From: Planococcus sp. (in: firmicutes)
GTDB lineage: Bacteria > Bacillota > Bacilli > Bacillales_A > Planococcaceae
NCBI GenBank assembly: GCA_030147225.1
Contig: JASLAI010000155.1
Coordinates: forward strand, 1 to 5,568
Reading direction: 5' to 3'
DNA length: 5,568 nucleotides
Shown here: piece by piece, positions 1 to 5,568 of the stretch
Layout of the letters: the number at the start of each line of letters is the position of its first letter
How positions within the stretch are numbered: position 1 is the first letter of the stretch
Translations under genes and position numbers: made by a program
The notes under the pieces: generated by a model
Seen by the model: the letters and a program-made list of their open reading frames with translations, nothing else
Databases searched by the model: none
Told to the model about the DNA's origin: nothing

Positions 1-1275
1 CCCATTTACTTTTACAGCCAAAGTTTCTGGTTTCAAACGGTAGCCTTCACAGACTGCACAAGGCTGTTCGCCCATGTATTTTTCCATTTGATCACGGATA
101 TAATCAGACGAGGTTTCCCGGTAACGGCGGTCGACATTGGACAGTACGCCTTCAAAATGAATATGGTTGTCCCGAATCTGGCCATAATCGTTTTCATAGC
201 GGAAACGGATTTTGTCTTTTCCTGAGCCGCGCATGATGATATTGATGTGCTCTTCAGGCAAATCACTGACAGGTACATCCATATCAATCTTGTAATGCTT
301 GCAGATTGCTTTTAATAATTGCGGATAATACTGCGAACTGGTCGGCTGCCAAGGAACGATGGCTCCTTTGTTGAGAGAAACAGACCAATCTGGTATAACC
401 AAATCCGGATCGACTTCCAACTTCATCCCAAGACCGTCACATTCCGGGCAGGCTCCGAAAGGCGAGTTGAATGAAAACATCTTCGGTTCCAACTCTCCGA
501 TGGAAAATCCACAGATTGGACATGCGTGATGTTCACTGAACAGCAATTCTTCCTGTTCCATGACATCGATCAATACACGGCCTTCCCCTAAACGCAAAGC
601 AGATTCAAGCGAATCGCTGAGCCGCGGTGCAATATTTTCTTTCATGACAATCCGGTCGATAACCACTTCGATTGAATGCTTTTTATTTTTATCAAGCGTA
701 ATATCGTCGTCCAAGTCAATCAGTGCTCCATTGACCCGAACCCGTACATATCCTTGTTTTTTGATATCTTCCAGTAATTTCACATGGGTGCCTTTACGCC
801 CGGAAACAATCGGGGCCAAAATCTGCATCTTTGTACGCTCCGGGTAAACAAGTAAGCGATCGACCATTTCTTCGATTGTTTGCGACGAGATCTCAATGCC
901 GTGATTTGGACAGATTGGTTTTCCGATTCGTGCGTACATTAACCGCATGTAGTCATAAATTTCCGTTACTGTGGCCACGGTGGAACGCGGATTTTTGCTG
1001 GTGGTTTTCTGATCTATTGAAATGGCCGGTGATAAGCCTTCTATCAAATCGACATCCGGCTTATCCATTTGCCCTAAAAACTGACGGGCATAGGAAGATA
1101 ATGATTCCACATAACGCCGCTGCCCTTCTGCATAAATTGTATCGAATGCCAGTGAAGATTTACCGGAACCTGATAATCCCGTCATTACGACAAGTTTGTC
1201 ACGCGGAATGACAACGTCAATATTTTTTAAATTGTGCGCACGTGCGCCTTGTATCCGTATTTCTTGATTTTTCAA
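1..1275 (-). CDS. uvrA: UvrA, excinuclease ABC subunit A (N-terminal part, cut by window edge)
   Basis: UvrA is the damage-sensing ATPase of nucleotide excision repair; as a dimer it finds distorted DNA and loads UvrB. The visible 425 codons are open to the window edge and include the Walker A motif GLSGSGKS at residues 33-40, followed by the family stretches [13 protein letters not shown] and ISIDQKTTS. The first zinc module of the ATPase-I insertion is intact, with cysteines 252, 255, 276 and 279 as two CxxC pairs. About 530 further residues, including the second ATPase half, should lie beyond the left edge (full family length is about 950). I chose the TTG start at 1275-1273: an in-frame TGA, which is the uvrB stop, lies three codons upstream, so no ATG can serve this frame, and the protein then begins [19 protein letters not shown], matching the usual UvrA N-terminus. 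It follows uvrB by 6 bases and is probably cotranscribed with it. Identity is nearly certain; the exact start is likely. Confidence 0.97.
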   Translation of the reverse strand, partial: MKNQEIRIQGARAHNLKNIDVVIPRDKLVVMTGLSGSGKSSLAFDTIYAEGQRRYVESLSSYARQFLGQMDKPDVDLIEGLSPAISIDQKTTSKNPRSTVATVTEIYDYMRLMYARIGKPICPNHGIEISSQTIEEMVDRLLVYPERTKMQILAPIVSGRKGTHVKLLEDIKKQGYVRVRVNGALIDLDDDITLDKNKKHSIEVVIDRIVMKENIAPRLSDSLESALRLGEGRVLIDVMEQEELLFSEHHACPICGFSIGELEPKMFSFNSPFGACPECDGLGMKLEVDPDLVIPDWSVSLNKGAIVPWQPTSSQYYPQLLKAICKHYKIDMDVPVSDLPEEHINIIMRGSGKDKIRFRYENDYGQIRDNHIHFEGVLSNVDRRYRETSSDYIRDQMEKYMGEQPCAVCEGYRLKPETLAVKVNG

Positions 1276-1291
1276 TTTCCATCATCCTTCC
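1273..1291 (-). promoter_or_regulatory. uvrB-uvrA junction: uvrA ribosome binding site and TTG start
   Basis: On the minus strand the junction reads GGAAGGATGATGGAAATTG. GGAAGG (1286-1291) is the likely Shine-Dalgarno, 10 bases before the TTG start, and lies inside the last uvrB codons. The uvrB stop TGA (1284-1282) is embedded in ATGATG. The two ATGs at 1285 and 1282 are closer to the Shine-Dalgarno but open a different frame that stops after 22 codons, so they cannot start UvrA. The arrangement suggests translational coupling; the weak TTG may keep UvrA output below UvrB, which is inference. Confidence 0.7.
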
Positions 1292-3264
1292 GCTTTCAAT
1301 TCAAGCACTGTATCACGCAGTTCTGCAGCCCGTTCGAAATCGAGTGCTTTCGCTGCTTCTTTCATTTCCGTTTCAAGCAGAGTCACCAGTTTCATGCGAT
1401 CTTCTTTGTTGAGTTTTTTGCCGGATACTGCTTTTGAAACATATTCTTCCGACTCTTCCGCTGCGGCAGTCGCCCGGATCACATCACGGATCTTCTTCTG
1501 TATCGTAATTGGCGTAATGCCATGTTTTTCATTATAGTCCGCTTGAATCGTGCGGCGGCGCGTCGTTTCATCCATCGCTTTTTGCATGGAATCCGTCACT
1601 CTGTCAGCATACATGATGACATGTCCGTTTGCGTTTCTGGCTGCTCGGCCCATCGTCTGGATCAATGCCCGTTCTGAACGCAGGAAACCTTCTTTGTCGG
1701 CATCCAAAATCGTCACCAGCGAGACTTCCGGAATATCCAGTCCTTCACGCAGCAGGTTAATGCCGACTAGTACATCGTAAACGCCCATCCGCAGCTCTCG
1801 GATAATTTCAATCCGTTCCAAGGTTTTGATCTCGGAATGCAGGTAATTAACTTTAATCCCGGCATCTTTCAAATAAGCTGTCAAATCTTCCGACATCTTC
1901 TTGGTCAAAGTCGTAACCAGTACTCGCTCATTATTTTCCGCACGCTGTCGGATTTCATACATTAGATCGTCTATCTGACCTTCAATCGGACGGATTTCGA
2001 TGGTCGGGTCAAGCAAACCAGTCGGCCGGATGATCTGTTCGACCATTTCCGGTGTGTGTTCCATTTCGTACGGACCTGGTGTGGCTGATACAAATACAGC
2101 TTGGCTGATATGTTCTTCAAACTCATCAAACGTCAACGGACGATTATCCATTGCCGACGGCAGTCGGAAACCATAATCGACCAGCACTTTTTTCCTTGCC
2201 TGGTCACCATTGAACATTCCACGAACCTGAGGCAGCGTCACGTGGCTTTCATCCACCACTAACAGAAAATCTTCAGGGAAGTAATCAATCAATGTATAGG
2301 GCTGAGCGCCAGGTGGACGAAGTGTTAAATGGCGGGAATAGTTTTCAATGCCGGAGCAAAAGCCCATTTCCCGCATCATTTCCAAATCATAGCGCGTCCG
2401 CTGTTCAAGCCTCTGTGCTTCCAGCAATTTGTCTTCCGCACGCATTTCCTTCAGTCGCGCTTCTAATTCCTCTTCAATATTTGCAATGGCTTTAACCATC
2501 TTATCTTCACGTGTAACAAAGTGGGAAGCCGGAAAGATAGCCACATGTTCCCGTTCGCCAATAATTTCACCTGTCAGGGCGTCCACTTCACGGATCCGGT
2601 CTATTTCGTCACCAAAAAATTCGACGCGCAGACATCTTTCATCGCGGGATGCCGGAAATATCTCAACGACGTCCCCACGTACGCGGAAGGTCCCTCGAAT
2701 AAAATTAATATCATTGCGCTCATACTGAACGTCGACCAATTTTCGCAATAGCTGATTGCGTTCAATCTCCATTCCTTTACGGAGAGAAACGACCAGTTCG
2801 CGATATTCTTTTGGAGAACCGAGGCCATAAATACAGGAAACCGAAGCGATGACAATAACGTCATCCCGTTCGAATAGCGAGCTGGTGGCAGAATGTCGCA
2901 GCTTATCGATTTCGTCATTGATGCTGGCATCTTTTTCAATGAATGTATCTGATTGCGGCACATAAGCCTCCGGCTGATAATAATCGTAATAACTAACAAA
3001 ATACTCAACTGCGTTATCAGGAAAGAATTCCTTAAACTCGCTGTAGAGCTGCCCTGCCAGTGTTTTATTGTGAGCCATAACAAGTGTTGGCTTCTTCACT
3101 TGCTGGATAACATTCGACATCGTATAGGTTTTACCTGTACCTGTAGCTCCCAATAAAGTCTGGCAGCGTTTGCCGTTAATAACGCCTTTTGTCAATTCAG
3201 CGATTGCTTGAGGCTGATCACCGGCTGGTTCATAAGGAGCTTGAAGATTAAATTCCTGTTTCAT
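1282..3264 (-). CDS. uvrB: UvrB, excinuclease ABC subunit B
   Basis: UvrB is the central protein of nucleotide excision repair: handed to damaged DNA by UvrA, it verifies the lesion with its weak helicase activity and recruits UvrC for incision. The 660 residues are the full family length. Visible parts are Walker A GATGTGKT at 39-46, the damage-probing beta-hairpin region [15 protein letters not shown] at 92-106, the DESH Walker B motif at 338-341, helicase motif [10 protein letters not shown] at 536-543 with both conserved arginines (540 and 543), and a C-terminal UVR domain at about 625-657 that contacts UvrC or UvrA. The ATG is preceded by GGAAGGA (3274-3280) at a 9-base spacing. It is the first gene of a uvrBA pair, with its own promoter and a LexA box upstream, so SOS induction is expected. 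Nothing is missing or broken. The csbA gene that precedes uvrB in B. subtilis is not present here. Confidence 0.99.
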   Translation of the reverse strand: MKQEFNLQAPYEPAGDQPQAIAELTKGVINGKRCQTLLGATGTGKTYTMSNVIQQVKKPTLVMAHNKTLAGQLYSEFKEFFPDNAVEYFVSYYDYYQPEAYVPQSDTFIEKDASINDEIDKLRHSATSSLFERDDVIVIASVSCIYGLGSPKEYRELVVSLRKGMEIERNQLLRKLVDVQYERNDINFIRGTFRVRGDVVEIFPASRDERCLRVEFFGDEIDRIREVDALTGEIIGEREHVAIFPASHFVTREDKMVKAIANIEEELEARLKEMRAEDKLLEAQRLEQRTRYDLEMMREMGFCSGIENYSRHLTLRPPGAQPYTLIDYFPEDFLLVVDESHVTLPQVRGMFNGDQARKKVLVDYGFRLPSAMDNRPLTFDEFEEHISQAVFVSATPGPYEMEHTPEMVEQIIRPTGLLDPTIEIRPIEGQIDDLMYEIRQRAENNERVLVTTLTKKMSEDLTAYLKDAGIKVNYLHSEIKTLERIEIIRELRMGVYDVLVGINLLREGLDIPEVSLVTILDADKEGFLRSERALIQTMGRAARNANGHVIMYADRVTDSMQKAMDETTRRRTIQADYNEKHGITPITIQKKIRDVIRATAAAEESEEYVSKAVSGKKLNKEDRMKLVTLLETEMKEAAKALDFERAAELRDTVLELKAEG

Positions 3265-3302
3265 GATAAGACGTCCTTCCGTTATTTCATTACTTCTACT
3301 TT

Positions 3303-3330
3303 AACATATGCCCTAAAAAACCACTAACAA
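3303..3330 (-). promoter_or_regulatory. Candidate sigma-A promoter of uvrBA
   Basis: On the minus strand TTGTTA (3325-3330) and TATGTT (3303-3308) are separated by 16 bases, about 40 bases upstream of the uvrB ATG. The match is moderate in both hexamers and the spacer is one base short. Its position beside the LexA box supports it. A start site near 3296 would give a leader of about 30 bases. Confidence 0.5.
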
Positions 3331-3334
3331 AAAG

Positions 3335-3348
3335 CGAACGTATGTTTT
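3335..3348 (-). promoter_or_regulatory. LexA (DinR) SOS box in front of uvrBA
   Basis: CGAACGTATGTTTT on the plus strand matches the Bacillus SOS-box consensus CGAAC-RNRY-GTTYC at 13 of 14 positions; only the last base differs. It sits four bases upstream of the proposed -35 of uvrB, where bound LexA would block RNA polymerase. uvrBA is a known SOS operon in B. subtilis, so DNA damage should derepress it here too. Confidence 0.8.
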
Positions 3349-3389
3349 TTGTGTAAAGACAAATAAAAAAGCTGTAGATCGAACAATTT

Positions 3390-3412
3390 CAATCTGATTA
3401 AGCCAATCTGAT
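3390..3412. repeat. Short direct repeat CAATCTGAT, two copies
   Basis: CAATCTGAT occurs at 3390-3398 and again at 3404-3412, a 14-base period (a turn and a third of the helix) in AT-rich DNA between the uvrB promoter and the terminator of the neighbouring gene. No gene or named binding site was recognised here. It may be chance. Confidence 0.4.
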
Positions 3413-3467
3413 AATTAAAAGAATTAAGCTTTTCACACAATAACATTTTTATTTTACTGAACAAACA

Positions 3468-3502
3468 AAAAAGGAAATTGGATGGAGTCCAATTTCCTTT
3501 TT
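3468..3502. terminator. Intrinsic terminator of the IDEAL-domain gene (perfect 15-bp hairpin)
   Basis: Arms at 3468-3482 and 3488-3502 pair without a mismatch (AAAAAGGAAATTGGA with its complement) around the five-base loop TGGAG. Read on the minus strand it begins 22 bases after the stop of the 80-residue gene and runs into TTTTTTG, so it should end that transcript and insulate uvrB. The A/T tails on both sides would also allow it to act on the plus strand. Confidence 0.9.
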
Positions 3503-3524
3503 ATCGGCTATAGGTAAAAGCCAT

Positions 3525-3767
3525 TTATTCTGTTTCTTCGTACTTTAAGGATTGTAGTTGAGCGGCATATATAGTGAAAGCTTTTTGGTCATGATTATCC
3601 AGGGCTTCATCGATTAGGGTCATAAGCTGTGCTTCTTGTTGAGAACGGTGAACATGCTTTAAGAACAGATCCAAATAAATATCGTTCAGCAGTTTTTCCG
3701 CTTCCGTAATTTTTTTTGTTTGAGCCATCGCTTTCATGAAATCAGCATAAGAATAATAGTTTTCCAT
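3525..3767 (-). CDS. IDEAL-domain small protein, YhzC-like
   Basis: This gene encodes an 80-residue, charged, probably all-helical cytosolic protein of unknown biochemical function. The C-terminal half carries the short IDEAL domain, with the literal residues IDEAL at 52-56 inside LMTLIDEALDNHDQKAFTIY and a helical tail. The N-terminal half (ENYYSYADFMKAMAQ) is aromatic-rich and has no domain I can name. There is no signal peptide or membrane segment. The ATG at 3767 follows GGGGTGA (3774-3780) at 6 bases, a good Shine-Dalgarno. It is transcribed away from comK from its own promoter and ended by the hairpin at 3468-3502, so it is monocistronic. From memory, B. subtilis yhzC occupies the same divergent position next to comK; this makes YhzC orthology likely, but a role in competence is only suggested by position. 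Confidence 0.85.
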   Translation of the reverse strand: MENYYSYADFMKAMAQTKKITEAEKLLNDIYLDLFLKHVHRSQQEAQLMTLIDEALDNHDQKAFTIYAAQLQSLKYEETE

Positions 3768-3794
3768 TCTTCTTCACCCCGAATGCTTTTCATT

Positions 3795-3824
3795 AGTATA
3801 CATTAAAGAACAAGAATAAATCAA
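3795..3824 (-). promoter_or_regulatory. Candidate sigma-A promoter of the IDEAL-domain gene
   Basis: On the minus strand TTGATT (3819-3824) and TATACT (3795-3800) are 18 bases apart, with the -10 box 28 bases before the ATG. The -10 matches TATAAT at five of six positions and the -35 matches TTGACA at four of six. The leader would be only about 20 bases, most of it Shine-Dalgarno. Confidence 0.6.
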
Positions 3825-3825
3825 T

Positions 3826-3840
3826 AACTATTTGAAAATT
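3826..3840. promoter_or_regulatory. Possible CodY box between the divergent promoters
   Basis: AACTATTTGAAAATT matches the palindromic CodY consensus AATTTTCWGAAAATT at 12 of 15 positions, within the tolerance usually allowed. CodY represses comK in B. subtilis, which makes a site here reasonable. In such AT-rich DNA a three-mismatch site can arise by chance, so confidence is low. Confidence 0.3.
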
Positions 3841-3854
3841 CCGATGAAATAGAA

Positions 3855-3867
3855 AAAATTTTATTTT
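3855..3867. promoter_or_regulatory. ComK AT-box (AAAA-N5-TTTT) upstream of comK
   Basis: AAAATTTTATTTT fits the ComK half-site AAAA-N5-TTTT exactly. A ComK K-box needs two such AT-boxes. The only partner I see is a degenerate one at 3888-3900 (AATT-TCCAT-TTTT, two mismatches), 20 bases away; B. subtilis spacings are 8, 18 or 31. In B. subtilis ComK activates its own gene through a K-box, so autoregulation here is plausible, but AT-rich composition weakens the evidence. Confidence 0.45.
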
Positions 3868-3873
3868 CAATCT

Positions 3874-3890
3874 AATGCGCATTGCGCAAT
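3874..3890. promoter_or_regulatory. Two overlapping 10-bp palindromes at the comK -35 region
   Basis: AATGCGCATT (3874-3883) and ATTGCGCAAT (3881-3890) are each perfect palindromes and share ATT at 3881-3883. They form a 17-base block with two GCGC cores seven bases apart, standing out in a strongly AT-rich intergenic region. The right-hand palindrome covers the proposed comK -35. This looks like an operator, but it does not fit the LexA, CodY or ComK consensus and I cannot name its protein. Confidence 0.5.
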
Positions 3891-3909
3891 TTCCATTTTT
3901 TATTATAAT
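3882..3909 (+). promoter_or_regulatory. Candidate sigma-A promoter of comK
   Basis: A perfect TATAAT (3904-3909) lies 35 bases before the comK ATG. The best -35 at the right distance is TTGCGC (3882-3887), spacer 16 bases, matching TTGACA only at TTG and the fifth base. A strong -10 with a poor -35 fits a promoter that needs an activator, as expected for comK. TTAGGAGG (3928-3935) downstream is a near-perfect Shine-Dalgarno, 9 bases from the ATG. Confidence 0.6.
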
Positions 3910-3944
3910 AAGGTATGTAAAGTAAATTTAGGAGGTTAATCTTC

Positions 3945-4499
3945 ATGAGTAAAAAGAATCACAGAGCGTTATCGTACACAATTTGCGCCAATACGTATGC
4001 CCTTTTACCCTATACGGACGGTCATCGCATCTGGATGCGGGTAATTGAAGACCGCAGTGAATTTGTAGTTGAAGAAGCGGTCTACAAGACGGTTACGACT
4101 TCCTGCCGTTTTTATCGCGCTTCATTGGAGAGCGCTACACTATATGCCCAAAAGGCGGTCGGTGTAAAGCATAAGCCTCCAATCATTATTGGCGAATACT
4201 ACGGCAATCCACTTATCTTCTTTCCGACCCACTCTCCAAAGAATAAGGAATGTGTCTGGTTCAATTATGATGCCATCGATTTGATCGAGAGCGACAGCAC
4301 CGGGAAAGGGAGTATCATTTATTTGAGCAATAGTGAGACGGTTTATCTGGATGTCTCGCCCATCGCTTTACGCAATCAGCATTCTTTTGCCGGTTCCTTA
4401 CGCCGTTATTTCAAAAAAGCACAGCGTGTCCACAACCATCCAATGGCCTATGTAACAAAACGGACATTCCCTCCACGGAAACAGCAGCCTCTCGATTGA
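3945..4499 (+). CDS. comK: ComK, competence transcription factor
   Basis: ComK is the master activator of late competence genes in Bacillales; it binds AT-boxes upstream of DNA-uptake and recombination genes and of its own gene. The 184-residue product shows the family core: SCRFYRASL at 53-61, VKHKPPIIIGE at 74-84, FFPTHSPKNKECVWFNY at 92-108 and a later SLRRYFKKAQ segment. B. subtilis ComK, recalled as 192 residues, aligns at SCRF, HKPPI, FPT and the CxW region. Differences lie at the C-terminus: the region after HNHPMAY is short and basic-proline rich (TFPPRKQQPLD) and has no FMLYPK motif, which MecA uses to target ComK for ClpCP degradation in B. subtilis. The ATG is fixed by AGGAGG at 9 bases. 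The upstream region holds an AT-box, a palindromic block and a strong -10. The gene is monocistronic and converges on the UbiB-like gene. Whether this organism is naturally competent cannot be judged from here. Confidence 0.93.
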   Translation: MSKKNHRALSYTICANTYALLPYTDGHRIWMRVIEDRSEFVVEEAVYKTVTTSCRFYRASLESATLYAQKAVGVKHKPPIIIGEYYGNPLIFFPTHSPKNKECVWFNYDAIDLIESDSTGKGSIIYLSNSETVYLDVSPIALRNQHSFAGSLRRYFKKAQRVHNHPMAYVTKRTFPPRKQQPLD

Positions 4500-4682
4500 G
4501 TAATTTTCTCACACCGTGACTAACTCATCTCGAAAAGCTTTATCCCCTTTGCCGCGCAGCTTTTTCATATGGGGTCTCTGCATATGAATCTTCATTTCCT
4601 TCAACTTTTTCTGGATATTCTTTCTGCTTCATCTTTCTTCCATGGATAAAGCGGGTTCCGATTAAGCTATCGGCATCCAACA
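4500..4682. other. Intergenic stretch after comK, no supported gene
   Basis: Between the comK stop and the terminator I see no recognised gene. On the minus strand a TTG- or GTG-started frame runs from 4680 or 4683 to a TAA at 4540 (about 46 codons, polar and Glu/Lys rich). A second minus frame ends at 4509 and contains MKIHMQRPHMKKLRGKGDK. The two overlap in different frames and neither resembles a family I know. GGAG at 4693-4696 lies 9 bases before the GTG, but inside the terminator hairpin. A decayed or fast-evolving small gene is possible. Confidence 0.4.
4564..4588. repeat. Small inverted repeat TTCATATG / CATATGAA
   Basis: Eight-base arms at 4564-4571 and 4581-4588 pair perfectly around the nine-base loop GGGTCTCTG. 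No U-tract follows on either strand, so it is not a normal intrinsic terminator. It lies 65 bases after comK and could stabilise the 3' end of the comK mRNA or be chance. Confidence 0.45.
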
Positions 4683-4683
4683 C

Positions 4684-4738
4684 AAAAAGAGTCTCCGTCC
4701 GAAGTCAGGCTAACTGACTACAGGCGGCAACTCTTTTT
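4684..4738. terminator. Long two-way terminator between comK and the UbiB-like gene
   Basis: One extended hairpin: AAAAAGAGT (4684-4692) pairs with ACTCTTTTT (4730-4738), an inner CCGTC pairs with GGCGG including one G-U, and AGTCAG (4703-4708) pairs with CTGACT (4714-4719) around the loop GCTAA. About 21 pairs form, with a two-base internal mismatch (4693-4694 opposite 4728-4729) and two single mismatches. Flanking T-runs exist on both strands (TTTTTT plus, TTTTTG minus). It begins 38 bases after the UbiB-like stop on the minus strand and 184 bases after comK on the plus strand, so it most likely serves both convergent genes. Confidence 0.85.
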
Positions 4739-4776
4739 TGTTGTCTATATTCAATATCCCAAAGGCGATTGTGTTT

Positions 4777-5568
4777 TTATTTAATCGATCGATAAACCCA
4801 TAAAGAACCAACGAAAAACACCGATGAAACCCACAGATAAGGTTCATTCCAAAACCATACCGATACTGAAATCCCAGTAAATGAAAGGATGGTAAAAATT
4901 CCAGCAAACATCCGGGATTGCAGATCGCGCCGATATTCCCGTTCCCGGCCATCCCGATTTTCAAGATAGCGGCGCATACGTTCAGGCTCTTCCAAATAAT
5001 TGATGACTTTCTGAGGAAACACTCTGAGAGGCCCGGAAGCGTTCAGAACCCACCGCAGCACATCCTCTTTCCCGAATATGCCCTTGCCTTCTTTTTGTGA
5101 AGAAGCCCATTCCAAAATTCTTGGGCGAGCAAGTGCCATTAAATCGACATTTGGATCCAACACATGAAGAACACCTACAAAGATGGAAGCAGCACGTCCG
5201 AAAAAGGCGAATTCTGCCGGTAATTGAACCGGCTGCGTCCGGACGATCTCCTGCATATCATTAAGCAGACGCTCAACAACGAAACTGTCCATTTGAGACA
5301 GCTCGTTCGATTCATAAGCTGCTACTAGCCGTGAAATTGCGTCACCCAGTATTTCACGGTCGGCCTGCGGCAGCAAAAACCGCAAATCTTCAAGCGCGTC
5401 CAATACTTGATCGTAATTCTTGAAAATGACTCCTTCTGCAGCACGCAAAACAGCCTGAGAATCTTTTTGTGTGATATTGCCGATCATTCCGAAGTCAATC
5501 AGCACAATGCCGCCATCCGGTTCCAGCAAAATATTGCCGCCATGGGGGTCCGCATGGAATTGGCCGCC
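4777..5568 (-). CDS. UbiB/AarF (ABC1) family protein kinase-like membrane protein, C-terminal part
   Basis: The visible 263 codons are the C-terminal half of an ABC1/UbiB/AarF protein; the frame is open to the right edge, so the N-terminal half, with the KxGQ motif and ATP-binding part, lies outside (family length is about 500-560). Numbering from the edge, the atypical kinase catalytic loop HADPHGGN is at 5-12 and the metal-binding DFG at 25-27, followed by a helical region (QLPAEFAFFGRA). Two closely spaced hydrophobic helices at about 220-240 and 244-260 end the protein as a membrane hairpin, as in UbiB. The TTG at 5529 is internal, not a start. UbiB-type proteins support ubiquinone synthesis in Proteobacteria; Bacillales use menaquinone, so the role here, perhaps in handling isoprenoid lipids, is unknown. 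The loop has Gly where HADPHPGN is most common. It converges on comK, and a long hairpin follows its TAA. Confidence 0.93.
   Translation of the reverse strand, partial: GGQFHADPHGGNILLEPDGGIVLIDFGMIGNITQKDSQAVLRAAEGVIFKNYDQVLDALEDLRFLLPQADREILGDAISRLVAAYESNELSQMDSFVVERLLNDMQEIVRTQPVQLPAEFAFFGRAASIFVGVLHVLDPNVDLMALARPRILEWASSQKEGKGIFGKEDVLRWVLNASGPLRVFPQKVINYLEEPERMRRYLENRDGREREYRRDLQSRMFAGIFTILSFTGISVSVWFWNEPYLWVSSVFFVGSLWVYRSIK

Noticed and set aside
831..1211. Plus-strand open frame of 126 codons
   Set aside because: It is antisense to the UvrA Walker A and following conserved segments; its composition is that of a complementary shadow.
2601..3083. Long minus-strand open frame of 160 codons
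   Set aside because: It lies entirely inside uvrB in another frame, has no family resemblance or Shine-Dalgarno, and uvrB is clearly the real gene.
3376..3390. AGATCGAACAATTTC as a second LexA box
   Set aside because: The left half CGAAC fits, but the right half is TTTC instead of GTTC/GTTY at the needed spacing, so the dyad is lost.
4569..4649. Plus-strand 26-codon frame starting ATGGGG, hydrophobic
   Set aside because: It has no Shine-Dalgarno, is very short, and its hydrophobic composition is just the complement of the Lys/Glu-rich minus strand.
4710..4964. Minus-strand open frame of 84 codons overlapping the end of the UbiB-like gene
   Set aside because: It overlaps the C-terminal membrane hairpin of the UbiB-like protein in another frame and runs into the terminator; the UbiB frame has family motifs and ends with a normal stop at 4777.
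1..5568. Mobile element, CRISPR array, tRNA/rRNA, phage or defence genes
   Set aside because: No transposase or integrase sequence, no regular spaced repeats, no tRNA-like cloverleaf and no rRNA segments were seen; all large open frames are explained by housekeeping or competence genes.

Overview
The window looks like an ordinary chromosomal segment of a Gram-positive Bacillales bacterium. The UvrB, UvrA and ComK proteins are clearly of Bacillus type, the Shine-Dalgarno sequences are strong, and the regulatory sites fit Bacillus consensus sequences. The divergent pair of a small IDEAL-domain gene and comK matches the yhzC-comK arrangement I recall from Bacillus subtilis. The diverged, shortened ComK and its position beside uvrBA make me favour a Planococcaceae-type organism over Bacillus itself. 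That last step is inference from memory.

Layout from left to right. Positions 1-1275 (minus) hold the first 425 codons of uvrA, cut by the left window edge and starting at TTG. Positions 1282-3264 (minus) hold complete uvrB, six bases upstream of uvrA; together they form a uvrBA operon. Positions 3265-3524 carry the uvrB promoter with a 13/14 LexA (DinR) box, a short direct repeat, and a perfect 15-bp hairpin that ends the next gene. Positions 3525-3767 (minus) encode an 80-residue IDEAL-domain protein. Positions 3768-3944 are a divergent control region with two promoters, a ComK-type AT-box, overlapping GCGC palindromes and a weak CodY-like site. Positions 3945-4499 (plus) encode ComK, the competence master regulator. 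Positions 4500-4776 hold no gene I can support, but contain a long two-way terminator. Positions 4777-5568 (minus) are the C-terminal part of a UbiB/AarF-family protein kinase-like membrane protein, cut by the right edge.

Functionally the window joins nucleotide excision repair (UvrB and UvrA, SOS-controlled) to competence control (ComK with its divergent small neighbour). Nothing looks like a mobile element, CRISPR array, phage or defence system. The points most worth checking are the dense operator-like structure in front of comK, a ComK C-terminus that lacks the B. subtilis MecA-recognition motif, and a uvrB-uvrA junction where the two genes share a frame across a single TGA.
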